NCBI RefSeq assembly: GCF_019392245.1 | Contig: NZ_JAHXRL010000006.1 | Span: forward strand, 1 to 64,000 | Source: Sulfitobacter sp. CW3 | Lineage (GTDB): Bacteria; Pseudomonadota; Alphaproteobacteria; Rhodobacterales; Rhodobacteraceae | Reading direction: 5' to 3' | DNA: 64,000 nucleotides | In this document: in pieces, positions 9,158 to 18,386 of the stretch | Numbering within the stretch: the stretch's first letter is position 1 | Layout: every line of letters starts with the position of its first letter | Notes under the pieces: model-generated | Databases searched by the model: none | The model's input: only the letters and a program-made list of their open reading frames with translations | What the model was told of the DNA's origin: nothing | Translations under genes and position numbers: made by a program

Positions 9158-9201
9158 TCACGGCGCGGCCCCAAGCGGGCACGCCAAATCACACGATTAT
9201 C

Positions 9202-9237
9202 AAGAGCGGCAGATCACTTCTGCTGCTCTTTTTGCAT
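9202..9237 (+). terminator. Rho-independent terminator after kbp
   Basis: AAGAGCGGCAGA pairs with TCTGCTGCTCTT (one mismatch) around a 5-nt loop and runs into a T-rich stretch (TTTTTGCATTTTGC). Confidence 0.75.
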
Positions 9238-9369
9238 TTTGCATGGTGAAACTAGGCTGACGCCACGTTCAAAGTCCTCTCAGGCGCTTGCGAATTCTGC
9301 ATTTAGCTATCATCCTGAGCAACGGGGAATAAATGAATGCGGGCAAACCGCACCATAGGGAGGACTATT

Positions 9370-11247
9370 ATGTCATTTGCCGGAGTCGAAGACCGTAATG
9401 CAATCGAGGCAGAAATGCCGTGGGCAGACCGGGACGTCGCCAAAACCATGTGGGGCTTGCTGAGCAATACGGCGGGCAAGTTCCCAAATCACAATGCAAT
9501 CAGCTATCAGTTGTTTTCCGGCCCGAAAGATTACGCCGAAACAATGACGTGGTCGCAGCTGCACGCGCAGGTCGGGCGGACAGCGAACCTGTTCCGGTCC
9601 TTGGGTATCGGACCGACCGATGTGGTGGCCTATGTGCTGCCAAACTGTAACGAGACGGTTATCACCTTGCTGGGCGGCGCGGTCGCAGGGATCGCGAACC
9701 CTATCAACCCGCTGCTAGAAGCAGAACAGATCGGCGCAATCCTGCGCGAAACCAACGCCAAGGTTGTCGTGACTTTGCGGCCCTTCCCGAAAACCGATGT
9801 GGCACAGAAAACCGCCGAGGCGGTTGCGTTGGCACCAAACGTGAAACATGTGCTTGAGGTGGACCTGTGCCGCTATCTGACCGCGCCGAAGTCGTGGATC
9901 GTTCCATTGATCCGGCCCAAGCAGACGGCCAGCAATCAAGCGACCTATCATAATTTCAACGCCGAGATCGCCAAACAGCCCGCTGAGCTGACCTTTGATG
10001 ATCCGCAAGAAGACCGGGTGGCGTTCTATTTCCACACGGGCGGCACCACGGGCATGCCCAAGGTCGCGCAGCACAAATATTCCGGCATGGTCTATAACGG
10101 CTGGATTGGTCACACGCTGTTGTACACCGAAGACGACAACATCATGTGTCCGCTGCCGTTGTTCCACGTATTCGCCTGCCACGTGATCCTGATGGCTGCG
10201 GTGACATCTGGCGCGCATGTCGTGTTCCCGACACCCCAAGGGTATCGCGGCGATGGCGTGTTTGATAACTTCTGGAAGCTGGTCGAACGCTGGAAAATCA
10301 CCTTTATCATTACCGTGCCCACCGCAATTTCGGCCAAGATGCAGCGCCCGGTTGATGCTGATATCTCGACCGTGAAAACCGCGTTTTCGGGGTCTGCGCC
10401 TTTGCCGTTGGAACTGTTCCGCCGCTTTGAAAAGGCCACGGGCATCACCCTGATCGAAGGCTACGGCCTGACCGAAGCAACCTGTCTGGTGTCGTCGAAC
10501 CCGACCGATGGCGTGCGCAAGGTTGGCAGCATCGGGATCACCTTCCCCTATACGGATGTGAAGATTATCAAGGGCACCAATGACGGACCTGTCGAGGCCA
10601 AGATAGACGAGATCGGTGAGATATGTATCTCGAACCCCGGCATCTATGCGGGCAACACCTATACCGAAGCGGAAAAGAACAAAGACCTGTACTATTTCGA
10701 CAAATACCTGCGTACAGGCGATTTGGGCCGCATCGACGAAGACAAGTATCTGTGGATCACGGGTCGCGCCAAAGACCTGATTATCCGTGGTGGTCACAAC
10801 ATCGACCCCGCAGAAATCGAAGAAGCGTTGCTGGGTCACGAGGCCGTCGCCTTTGCCGGTGCGATCGGCCAGCCTGATGCGCACGCAGGCGAAGTACCTT
10901 GCGCCTTTGTTGAACTGGTCGGCGGTGCATCGGTAACCGAGCAAGAGCTGATGGACTTCTGCAAGGACAAGGTTCAGGAACGCGCGGCACAGCCCAAGCA
11001 CATGACGATCATGCCCGAACTGCCCAAAACGGCTGTTGGCAAGATCTTCAAGCCTGATCTGCGCAAAATGGCGATCACCCGCATCTTTAATGAATCGCTT
11101 GAGGCCGCCGGGTTACCCGCACGCGTCGCCTCTGTGGTGGATGATAAAAAACGCGGTTTGGTGGCACAGGTCACCATGAACGGCGCGTCCGAGGCCGATG
11201 TCGGTAAAACGCTGAATGCGTTCACCTTTGGCTGGGAAGCTGCATGA
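9370..11247 (+). CDS. Acyl-CoA synthetase (AMP-forming ligase)
   Basis: The 625-residue adenylate-forming enzyme would activate a carboxylic acid to its CoA thioester. The phosphate-binding loop is HTGGTTGMPK (222-231), the adenine motif is GYGLTEAT, the hinge is YLRTGDLG and the C-terminal lid begins after KDLIIRGGHNIDPAEIEE. The start at 9370 is chosen because GGGAGG lies at 9358-9363. An upstream in-frame start at 9337 lacks such a site. An alpha/beta hydrolase overlaps the stop by 4 nt, so an ester- or lactone-derived acid may be the substrate. Chain length cannot be told. Confidence 0.88.
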   Translation: MSFAGVEDRNAIEAEMPWADRDVAKTMWGLLSNTAGKFPNHNAISYQLFSGPKDYAETMTWSQLHAQVGRTANLFRSLGIGPTDVVAYVLPNCNETVITLLGGAVAGIANPINPLLEAEQIGAILRETNAKVVVTLRPFPKTDVAQKTAEAVALAPNVKHVLEVDLCRYLTAPKSWIVPLIRPKQTASNQATYHNFNAEIAKQPAELTFDDPQEDRVAFYFHTGGTTGMPKVAQHKYSGMVYNGWIGHTLLYTEDDNIMCPLPLFHVFACHVILMAAVTSGAHVVFPTPQGYRGDGVFDNFWKLVERWKITFIITVPTAISAKMQRPVDADISTVKTAFSGSAPLPLELFRRFEKATGITLIEGYGLTEATCLVSSNPTDGVRKVGSIGITFPYTDVKIIKGTNDGPVEAKIDEIGEICISNPGIYAGNTYTEAEKNKDLYYFDKYLRTGDLGRIDEDKYLWITGRAKDLIIRGGHNIDPAEIEEALLGHEAVAFAGAIGQPDAHAGEVPCAFVELVGGASVTEQELMDFCKDKVQERAAQPKHMTIMPELPKTAVGKIFKPDLRKMAITRIFNESLEAAGLPARVASVVDDKKRGLVAQVTMNGASEADVGKTLNAFTFGWEAA

Positions 11248-12185
11248 ACCAACCCGACTATGGCGTTTTGCTGGACGATGAAATCTGGGCCTATATGCGG
11301 CGATCAGATGAATTCTATCCACCTGACGCGGTCGGGCTGACAATCGAGGACCAGCGCGCAGTCTATAACAAGATGTGCGCTGCTTTTCACCAAACCCACC
11401 CCGACGGGGTACAAACATGGGACGTTACCTTTGGTGGCGTCCCATGTCGCCGTTACGAGGTGGGCGCATCCGATATCACCGTCATCTATTACCACGGCGG
11501 CGGTTTTGTTGTGGGCGGGTTGGATAGCCATGATGACGTCTGCGCCGAGATTTGCGCAGGCACCGGATACCGCGTGATTTCGGTCGATTACCGCTTGGCC
11601 CCCGAAGTGATTTTTCCCGGTTGTTTTAATGATGCCTACGGTGCGTTCGAGGCCATCGCTGCGGGCCACCCCGGTGACATTGTACTGGCCGGGGATAGCG
11701 CGGGTGGCAACCTTGCTGCCGCTGTCGCCCATTATGCCCGTGGCCGCGTTGACGGACGTATCAAGGGGCAGGTGCTGATCTATCCGGGGCTTGGCGGGGA
11801 CCGGACGCGGGGCAGCTATGTCCGCCACGCCAATGCGCCCCAACTGACGGTCGCAGATATGGAATTCTATCAGCAGGTCCGTTCAGGTGGGGAGCCGCCC
11901 AAGGGCGATCCGCGATATGCGCCCCTACACGATACGGATTTCACCGGCCTGCCGCCCAGCGTCATGATCACGGCCGAATGTGATCCGCTGTCCAGCGACG
12001 GCGAAACCTATCGCGATGCCGTTCTGGCCGCAGGCGGTCAGGCGATTTGGGTCGAAGAGCCGGGGCTGGTGCATGGCTATCTGCGTGCACGTGTGATGTC
12101 GCAAAAGGCGGCGGTCAGCTTTGATCGCATCCTACGCGCGATTTCAGCGTTGGGGGCAGGGGATTGGCCTGCCGAACTGTCCTAG
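11244..12185 (+). CDS. Alpha/beta hydrolase, hormone-sensitive-lipase family
   Basis: The 313-residue esterase has the oxyanion-hole motif HGGG (84-87) and the nucleophile elbow GDSAGG with S152. A late Asp (ECDPL) and His (LVHGYL) complete the triad. The absence of a signal peptide places it in the cytoplasm. Its ATG overlaps the acyl-CoA synthetase stop (ATGA), so the two products are made together: hydrolysis of an ester followed by CoA activation of the acid is a reasonable reading. Its last 4 nt overlap the end of the convergent phosphodiesterase gene. Confidence 0.85.
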   Translation: MNQPDYGVLLDDEIWAYMRRSDEFYPPDAVGLTIEDQRAVYNKMCAAFHQTHPDGVQTWDVTFGGVPCRRYEVGASDITVIYYHGGGFVVGGLDSHDDVCAEICAGTGYRVISVDYRLAPEVIFPGCFNDAYGAFEAIAAGHPGDIVLAGDSAGGNLAAAVAHYARGRVDGRIKGQVLIYPGLGGDRTRGSYVRHANAPQLTVADMEFYQQVRSGGEPPKGDPRYAPLHDTDFTGLPPSVMITAECDPLSSDGETYRDAVLAAGGQAIWVEEPGLVHGYLRARVMSQKAAVSFDRILRAISALGAGDWPAELS

Positions 12186-13018
12186 CTTAGAAACGATTTT
12201 GCCTTCATGGTATCGGCCACAGGTGCGCCCAGACGTCCCAAAATCGTCGGCGCAAGCTGCAACTGGTCGATCACTGTATCCTCGGACGGGCCTTGGGCGT
12301 CGCCAAAGTAATATAGCGCTGTTTCCTGCTGCAACGGGCTGCGCCCGCCGTGGTGGCCACGCTCGTCCTGCCCGTGATCGGCGGTCACGATGACCTCGTA
12401 GCCCATGGCGCGCCAGCGTGGGATAAAGGGGGCCAGCATCTCGTCCATCACCGCGCAGGCGTGATCCATTTCCTGACAATCGTGAAAGAAACGGTGCCCC
12501 ATGCTGTCGAGCGTGCAGGTGTGCAGCATCCCGTAATTCAGGTCGAACCTGTGGGCCAGATTGGTCAGGGTGCCGAAGAGATCGACATCAGACGGGGTCA
12601 TCTGGTTGATCAACCCATAGCCGGTCATGGTGTGAAAACGGCCGTGGTTGATCGTGTCGCTGTCAGGCTCGTCATATTCGATGTCGCGGACATAGTCGAA
12701 AGGATGGCGGTTAAAGAACTCTGACCAAAAGGAATGGGCGACAGCGCCTGTCACACCACCAGCCGCGCGGGTTTGGGCAAAGACGTCCTTGTGTTTCAGG
12801 CGGAAAACATTGCCATTGCCAGTACAGCCATGCTGGGCCGGGGCCACGCCGGTGTGGATCGACGCATAGCACGAGGCCGAGATGGACGGCAGCACAGCAC
12901 GCTGCGTCCAGACGCGGGCATCACCGCTGTCCACCCAGCCTTCGAGGTTGCCAAACAAGCGGCGGAAATTGCGGTAGGGGACACCGTCAAGGATGATCAA
13001 TAGCAGTTTGTTCGTCAT
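12182..13018 (-). CDS. Alkaline phosphatase superfamily protein (type I phosphodiesterase / nucleotide pyrophosphatase)
   Basis: The 278-residue protein has the metal-binding pattern of the superfamily: LDGVPYRN near the start, a Ser/Thr nucleophile region (AVLPSISASCYASIHTG) and TADHGQDERGHHGG near residue 218. The N-terminus (MTNKLLLIILDG) is the first beta strand and not a signal peptide, so it is probably cytoplasmic. It stands convergent to the esterase with a 4-nt overlap of stop regions and has no clear operon partner. The substrate (phosphodiester, phosphonate or nucleotide) cannot be assigned. Confidence 0.8.
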   Translation of the reverse strand: MTNKLLLIILDGVPYRNFRRLFGNLEGWVDSGDARVWTQRAVLPSISASCYASIHTGVAPAQHGCTGNGNVFRLKHKDVFAQTRAAGGVTGAVAHSFWSEFFNRHPFDYVRDIEYDEPDSDTINHGRFHTMTGYGLINQMTPSDVDLFGTLTNLAHRFDLNYGMLHTCTLDSMGHRFFHDCQEMDHACAVMDEMLAPFIPRWRAMGYEVIVTADHGQDERGHHGGRSPLQQETALYYFGDAQGPSEDTVIDQLQLAPTILGRLGAPVADTMKAKSFLS

Positions 13019-13046
13019 GGCCTGATCCTACATCAGCGGAGAGAGA

Positions 13047-13091
13047 CGGAAAATTTCAAATTTTCCGAGCCGGATTTTTTCAAAAAATCCG
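13047..13091. repeat. Paired palindromes, REP-like, copy 1
   Basis: Two perfect inverted repeats stand 3 nt apart. CGGAAAATTT-c-AAATTTTCCG is at 13047-13067 and CGGATTTTTT-c-AAAAAATCCG is at 13071-13091. They lie just after the stop of the peptide-transporter ATPase gene (minus strand), where the hairpins could stabilise or end the mRNA. A second pair with the same design lies at 42639-42682. Confidence 0.85.
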
Positions 13092-13097
13092 TTCCCC

Positions 13098-14735
13098 TCA
13101 ATTCCCGGCGCTTTCCATACGGCGGTGTTCGATCGTTTCTTCCAGCCAGCCAATTTTCATCTCGGGAACCGAGCTAAGAAGCAGATCGGTATAATCATCA
13201 AAGGGCGGTGCCAGCACCTGGCTTTTCGGCCCATAGCGCACAACCTTGCCTTGGTACATCACAGCGATGCTGTCGGCGATAGCACGCACCGTTGCCAGAT
13301 CGTGGGTGATGAACAGATAGGCGACGTCTTCGATCTTTTGCAAGTTCAGCAACAGCTTGAGAATGCCATCCGCCACCAGCGGATCAAGCGCCGACGTGAC
13401 CTCGTCGCAGATGATCAGCTTGGGCTTGGCGGCAAGGGCGCGCGCGATACACACCCGTTGCTTTTGACCGCCCGACAGTTCCGCGGGATAGCGGTCTTGG
13501 AAACCGTCGCCCAACTCGATCTCGTCAAGCAATTCTTGAATGCGCTTTTGCTTGGCTTTGCCTTTAAGGCCAAAATAAAACTCCAGCGGGCGACCGATGA
13601 TCGTGCCCACGGTCTGGCGCGGGTTCATGGCAGTGTCGGCCATCTGATAGATCATTTGCATTTCGCGCAGGTCTTCGATGGGGCGCGTTGCCAAGTCAGG
13701 GCTCAACACCCGCCCGTCAAAGGTGATCTGCCCGTCACTGGGCGGCAGCAATCCGGTGATCACGCGGGCCAGTGTCGATTTGCCGGAACCGGATTCACCA
13801 ACAATAGCCAGGGTTTGGCCGGAGTGTATATCGACGTTGATGTTTTTCAACACGTCGAAATTCGTACCCTTATAGCGCGCCGTCACGTTCTCGACCCGCA
13901 GCACGGGGGTGTCTGTCGGGGTCTTTTCTTCGTGGTTGATCGACCGCACGGAAACCAGCGCTTTGGTGTAGTCTTCTTTGGGGTTGTTGATGATCTGATC
14001 AACGGTGCCGTATTCGACCATATCGCCCTGTTGCAACACCATGATGTGGTCGCTGACCTGCGCCACAACGGCAAGGTCGTGGGTGATGTACAACGCGGCA
14101 ACACCTGTTGCGGCAATCGCTTCCTTGATCGCGGCCAGCACGTCGATTTGCGTGGTGACGTCCAGCGCCGTTGTGGGTTCGTCGAATACCACCAGATCGG
14201 GTTCGGGGCAAAGCGCCAGCGCCGTCATGCAGCGTTGCAGCTGACCACCAGACACCTGATGCGGATAGCGGTTGCCGATGTTCTCGGGGTCGGGCAGGCC
14301 CAGCTTGGCAAACAGCTCGACCGCGCGGGCTTCGGCTTCGGCTTTGCTGAATTTGTTCTGGAAGATGGCGGCCTCGGTGACCTGTTCCATGATCTTTTTG
14401 GCAGGGTTGAACGATGCCGCTGCGGATTGCGAAACATAGGTCACTTCGGCACCGCGCAAACGCCGCAGGCTGCGCAGGTTTTCCTTGAGGATATCGCGCC
14501 CGTTGACCCAGACTTCGCCGCCCGTAATCTCTACGCCGCCACGGCCGTAAGCCATTGCAGCCAGACCGATGGTGGATTTACCGGCACCGGATTCACCAAT
14601 CAGGCCCAGTACTTTGCCAGCTTCCAGATCAAAATCCACACCGTGCACGATTTTGATCGCGACGGGCTTTTCGCCGGGGGGATAGGCCGTCGCGCCGATT
14701 TTCAGCCCGCGTACCTTAAGCAGTGGTTCGGTCAT
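13098..14735 (-). CDS. Peptide/oligopeptide ABC transporter, fused double ATPase (DppD-DppF)
   Basis: The 545-residue protein has two complete ABC domains. The first has GESGAGKST and VSGGQLQR. The second has GESGSGKST and LSGGQKQR. Each is followed by a DE Walker B and an ITHDLA switch. It powers the importer whose permeases and binding protein lie upstream on the same strand. The reading frame stays open upstream, but the ATG at 14735 (MTEPLLKVRGLKIG) overlaps the permease stop by 4 nt and fits the family start. The upstream extension is the antisense-like tail of another frame. Confidence 0.92.
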   Translation of the reverse strand: MTEPLLKVRGLKIGATAYPPGEKPVAIKIVHGVDFDLEAGKVLGLIGESGAGKSTIGLAAMAYGRGGVEITGGEVWVNGRDILKENLRSLRRLRGAEVTYVSQSAAASFNPAKKIMEQVTEAAIFQNKFSKAEAEARAVELFAKLGLPDPENIGNRYPHQVSGGQLQRCMTALALCPEPDLVVFDEPTTALDVTTQIDVLAAIKEAIAATGVAALYITHDLAVVAQVSDHIMVLQQGDMVEYGTVDQIINNPKEDYTKALVSVRSINHEEKTPTDTPVLRVENVTARYKGTNFDVLKNINVDIHSGQTLAIVGESGSGKSTLARVITGLLPPSDGQITFDGRVLSPDLATRPIEDLREMQMIYQMADTAMNPRQTVGTIIGRPLEFYFGLKGKAKQKRIQELLDEIELGDGFQDRYPAELSGGQKQRVCIARALAAKPKLIICDEVTSALDPLVADGILKLLLNLQKIEDVAYLFITHDLATVRAIADSIAVMYQGKVVRYGPKSQVLAPPFDDYTDLLLSSVPEMKIGWLEETIEHRRMESAGN

Positions 14736-15547
14736 CCCCGGCCCCCTTTCAGCGATGTGGTGCGGTTCAGGATCCAATCCGCAACAAGGTTGATCGAGAT
14801 GCACAAGGTGGCAATTGCATAGGCAGGATAAAGTGCTGCCTGAATGCCGTAGTTGATGCCTTCTTTGTTCTCTTTCACGATGCCGCCCCAATCCGCTTGG
14901 GGTGGTTGAACGCCCAAACCAAGGAACGACAGGGTCGAGACGAACAGAACCGCAAAGATAAAGCGCAGTCCCATTTCCGCGACCAGCGGTGACAGCGCGT
15001 TTGGCAGGGTCTCGCGGAAAATGATCCAGCCGATTTTCTCGCCGCGCAGGCGGGCGGCTTCGACGTAATCCATCACGGTGATATCCACGGCGACGGCGCG
15101 GGCCAGTCGGTAAACGCGGGTGCTGTCGAGCAGGCCCATCAGGATGATCAGGATCGGCACGGTGGTCGGCATGACCGACAAGACGACCAGCGCAAAGATC
15201 AGCGATGGGATCGACATGATCAGATCAACAAAGCGCGACAGCACCTGATCGACCCAACCGCCGGACACAGCTGCAAAGAAACCCATGATTGATCCCAGCG
15301 TAAAGCTGAGGATGGTCGCAGCGGTGGCGATAAAGATTGTGGTCTGCCCACCATAAATCATCCGGCTTAGCAGGTCGCGGCCGATGCTGTCGGTGCCAAG
15401 CAGGAACTCGGACGACGAGGGTTCCCAGACATCGCCCACGATTTCAGCCATGCCGTAGGGGGCGATCCAAGGGGCAAAGATTGCCATGAGGAAATAGATG
15501 CCGGTAAAGAACAGGCCGATCATTGCGGATATTGGGATGTTCTTCAT
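14732..15547 (-). CDS. Peptide ABC transporter permease, DppC type
   Basis: The 271-residue inner-membrane protein has about six transmembrane segments and the binding-protein-dependent transport motif with an EAA-like loop (YVEAARLRGEKIGWIIFRE) that docks to the ATPase. It pairs with the DppB-type permease upstream to form the channel. Its stop overlaps the ATPase start by 4 nt. A 133-nt gap separates it from the DppB gene, and I see no gene in that gap. Confidence 0.9.
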   Translation of the reverse strand: MKNIPISAMIGLFFTGIYFLMAIFAPWIAPYGMAEIVGDVWEPSSSEFLLGTDSIGRDLLSRMIYGGQTTIFIATAATILSFTLGSIMGFFAAVSGGWVDQVLSRFVDLIMSIPSLIFALVVLSVMPTTVPILIILMGLLDSTRVYRLARAVAVDITVMDYVEAARLRGEKIGWIIFRETLPNALSPLVAEMGLRFIFAVLFVSTLSFLGLGVQPPQADWGGIVKENKEGINYGIQAALYPAYAIATLCISINLVADWILNRTTSLKGGRG

Positions 15548-15680
15548 GGGCGAAACCCTTTCGATGACAGGGTTCTAAAGTTCAATGACGATGCGGCGGC
15601 CGGGTGTCTTCCCGCGCTTATGCTTGGCAAAAACGCTTGGTCGCGCACAGCGTATTCTTTCGGGGAACAATGCACTGAAC

Positions 15681-16637
15681 TCATTTCGGATGCCTCAGCC
15701 TTGGGTTGGCAAGGATCGACACAATGTCAGCCACCAGGTTCAAGCCGATATAGACGGCGGCAAAGATCAGACCGCAGGCCTGCACCACGGGCACATCGCG
15801 TTTGCTAACGTGATCCACAAGGTACTGGCCCATGCCGGGATAGGCGAACACCACCTCGACCACGACAACACCGACGACAAGATAGGCAAGGTTCAACATC
15901 ACCACGTTGACGATGGGCGCGATGGCATTCGGAAACGCGTGCTTGCGAATGATCTTGAGCATGCCGAGACCTTTGAGTTCGGCCGTCTCGATATAGGCGG
16001 ATTGCATCACGTTCAGGATCGCGGCGCGGGTCATGCGCATCATATGCGCCAGCACCACCAGCGTCAGCACCATCACAGGGATCGCGATGGCGTTCAGCTT
16101 TGCCCCAAGGGTCATGCTGTCGTTGATAATGGCGACCGACGGGAACAGGCGCCACTTGATCGCCACCCAATAGATCAAGACATAGCCGATCATGAATTCG
16201 GGGATGGAAATAGTCGTCAGCGTCACCGCCGAGATCAGTTTATCCGGCCAGCGGTCTTTGTAGCGCACGGCCAGCAGGCCAAGGAAAATTGCCAGCGGGA
16301 CCGAGATGGCGGCCGCCCAGAAGGCAAGGAAAAGCGTGTTTTTCAGACGTCCGCCAAGGCTTTCGGCGATGTCGCGGCCATTTGTCAGGGCTGTGCCCAG
16401 ATCGCCCTGCAACACACCACCAAGCCATGTGAAATAGCGGGTGACGGCGGGTTCGTTCAGACCAAGTTCGCGGCGCATGTTCGCCAACGCTTCGGGCGTG
16501 GCAGACTGGCCTAATATGGATTGTGCCACGTCGCCGGGCAAAATCGAGGTGCCTACGAAGATCAGGATCGACGCGGCAAAGAGGAGCAGAAGGCCCAACG
16601 CTAAGCGTTGGGCGATCAGTTTCAGTATCGGGTGCAT
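15681..16637 (-). CDS. Peptide ABC transporter permease, DppB type
   Basis: The 318-residue permease opens with the usual first membrane helix (LALGLLLLFAASILIFV), then a long periplasmic loop with LPGD and five more helices. It carries the EAA-like coupling loop (ETAELKGLGMLKIIRKHAFPNAI). It begins 12 nt after the stop of the binding-protein gene, so the order is binding protein, DppB, DppC, fused ATPase, the standard order of these operons. Confidence 0.92.
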   Translation of the reverse strand: MHPILKLIAQRLALGLLLLFAASILIFVGTSILPGDVAQSILGQSATPEALANMRRELGLNEPAVTRYFTWLGGVLQGDLGTALTNGRDIAESLGGRLKNTLFLAFWAAAISVPLAIFLGLLAVRYKDRWPDKLISAVTLTTISIPEFMIGYVLIYWVAIKWRLFPSVAIINDSMTLGAKLNAIAIPVMVLTLVVLAHMMRMTRAAILNVMQSAYIETAELKGLGMLKIIRKHAFPNAIAPIVNVVMLNLAYLVVGVVVVEVVFAYPGMGQYLVDHVSKRDVPVVQACGLIFAAVYIGLNLVADIVSILANPRLRHPK

Positions 16638-16649
16638 CTACGTGAACCC

Positions 16650-18254
16650 TTATGCGTCTTTGACCCAGCATTTGATCGGCGCTTTGTTGTTCATCAACTC
16701 GGCGTTTGGATCTTCGGTCCAGCCGCCAACGTTGCTGGCAACACCGTCAACAAAGTCGTTGAACATTGGCAGGATCAGGCCGCCTTCGTCACGCAGCGAT
16801 TGACCCATTGTGGAATAGATCGCTTTGCGTTTGGCATCGTCCAGCTCGGCACGTGCCTCAAGCAGCATCGCGTCGAATTCCGGGCGTTTCCAGCGGGTGT
16901 CGTTCCAGTCTGCGGTCGACAGGTATGCTGTCGAATACATCTGGTCCTGCACCGGACGGCCACCCCAGTAGGATGCACAGAACGGCTGCTTGTTCCAGAC
17001 TTCGGACCAGTAACCATCGTTGGGCTCGCGCTTGATTTCCAGCGGGATACCGGCGGCTTTGGCGGATTCCTGGAACAGCGATGCGGCATCGACAGCACCA
17101 GGGAAGGCACCATCAGCAACGCGCAGGATGATCGGGCTGCCGTCGTGACCGGATTTGGCGTAGAATTCTTTCGCCTTCTCGATGGAGTGTTCGCGCTGTG
17201 GGATGGACGCATCGAACAACGGATAGGATGCGTTGATCGGCATGTCGTTCCCGATTGTGCCATAGCCGCGTAGGATCTTGTCGACCATTTCTTCGCGGTT
17301 GATTGCGTATTTCAGCGCCATGCGCAGATCGTTGTTGTCGAATGGTGCGGTGTCGATATGCGCGATGAACACATAGTGGCCACGACCGGCTACGGATTTC
17401 ACGCTCAGGTTCGGCGCGCGGTCCAGCAGGGCGGCAACCTTGGGGTCAACGCGGTTGATCATGTTGACCTGACCGGATTGCAACGCAGCGGTACGCGCAG
17501 TCGCATCGTTCAGAACCAGCACTTCGTTATAGTCGGTAAAGCCGCGGTTGTCGGCATCCCAGTAGTTTTCGTTGCGCTTAAAGCCGTGGCGCACGCCGGG
17601 CTCGTCAACTTCGAGCGTGTAGGGGCCTGTACCGATACCGGCACCGGGGTTGTCCATGCCGCCATCGGGCTGGATCATCAGGTGATAGTCGGCCATCAGA
17701 TATGGAAGGTCAGCGTTGCCGACTTCGAGTTCGACGATAAAGTTGTCGCCATCGACTTTCATGTTGGAAATGCCGCGCATGATGCCCAAAGCACCCGATT
17801 GGCTGTCCTCGTTCGAATGGCGCTGCATGGTTTTCAGCACGTCTTCGGGGGTCATGTCTTTGCCGTTGTGGAACTGGATGCCCTTACGGATTTTGAACGC
17901 CCATGTTTTCGCATCGGCGGAGGCTTCATAGCTTTCGGCCATGCGTGGCTCGACCGCGCCGCTTGCGTCGACTTCTACCAGCGATTCATACAGGTGACGC
18001 AGGTTGTCCAATGGGACTTCGGATGCGGTCAGTGCCGGGTCAAGCGTGTTGGTCGATTCACCACCCGAAGAACCGATCTTGAGCGAGCCACCGCGAATCG
18101 GTGTGCCGTGCGATGCGGCGTCTGCGCTGTTGGCCAGCATTGTGTTTGCGACGGCAGCCGTTACACCTAAAGCAGCAGCGCGGCCTACGAATTCGCGGCG
18201 GGTCATCGTGCCCTTGGCCACTTGGCCCGTCATATATTTCAGTTGATCATCCAT
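16650..18254 (-). CDS. Peptide ABC transporter substrate-binding protein (SBP family 5)
   Basis: The 534-residue periplasmic protein carries a Tat-type leader (MTRREFVGRAAALGVTAAVANTMLANSADA) preceded by about 17 residues. The mature part has the family-5 features (ESTNTLDPALTASEVPLDNL, WAFKIRKGIQFHNGKDMTPEDV). Two ATGs lie at 18260 and 18254. The second is better spaced from AGGGAG. Ligands may be peptides, opines or other amides. The neighbouring CocE-type hydrolase hints at an amide or ester that is cleaved after uptake. As first gene of the operon, its upstream region (18255-18386) should hold the promoter, but no clear -35/-10 stands out. Confidence 0.9.
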   Translation of the reverse strand: MDDQLKYMTGQVAKGTMTRREFVGRAAALGVTAAVANTMLANSADAASHGTPIRGGSLKIGSSGGESTNTLDPALTASEVPLDNLRHLYESLVEVDASGAVEPRMAESYEASADAKTWAFKIRKGIQFHNGKDMTPEDVLKTMQRHSNEDSQSGALGIMRGISNMKVDGDNFIVELEVGNADLPYLMADYHLMIQPDGGMDNPGAGIGTGPYTLEVDEPGVRHGFKRNENYWDADNRGFTDYNEVLVLNDATARTAALQSGQVNMINRVDPKVAALLDRAPNLSVKSVAGRGHYVFIAHIDTAPFDNNDLRMALKYAINREEMVDKILRGYGTIGNDMPINASYPLFDASIPQREHSIEKAKEFYAKSGHDGSPIILRVADGAFPGAVDAASLFQESAKAAGIPLEIKREPNDGYWSEVWNKQPFCASYWGGRPVQDQMYSTAYLSTADWNDTRWKRPEFDAMLLEARAELDDAKRKAIYSTMGQSLRDEGGLILPMFNDFVDGVASNVGGWTEDPNAELMNNKAPIKCWVKDA

Positions 18255-18386
18255 GATCATGTCTCCCTGTTTTGGTGATTTTATTATGTGTACCTACGTT
18301 CAGGCATCGCTATTTTTCTGCCTTTACGTTTGCGCATTTTCATTTGTGTCGCAAGGGTTAATACCTTGAAGTATATGACGGGTTTA

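Noticed and set aside
9715..11001. 428-residue minus-strand open frame
   Set aside because: It lies antisense inside the acyl-CoA synthetase, has no recognisable domain and shows composition typical of shadow frames.
13125..14822. 565-residue plus-strand open frame
   Set aside because: It is antisense to the double ABC ATPase gene, whose motifs are unmistakable. Long antisense frames are expected in GC-rich codon usage.
15585..16514. 309-residue plus-strand open frame rich in His and Gln
   Set aside because: It is antisense to the DppB permease gene. The His/Gln richness is a result of reversed membrane codons.
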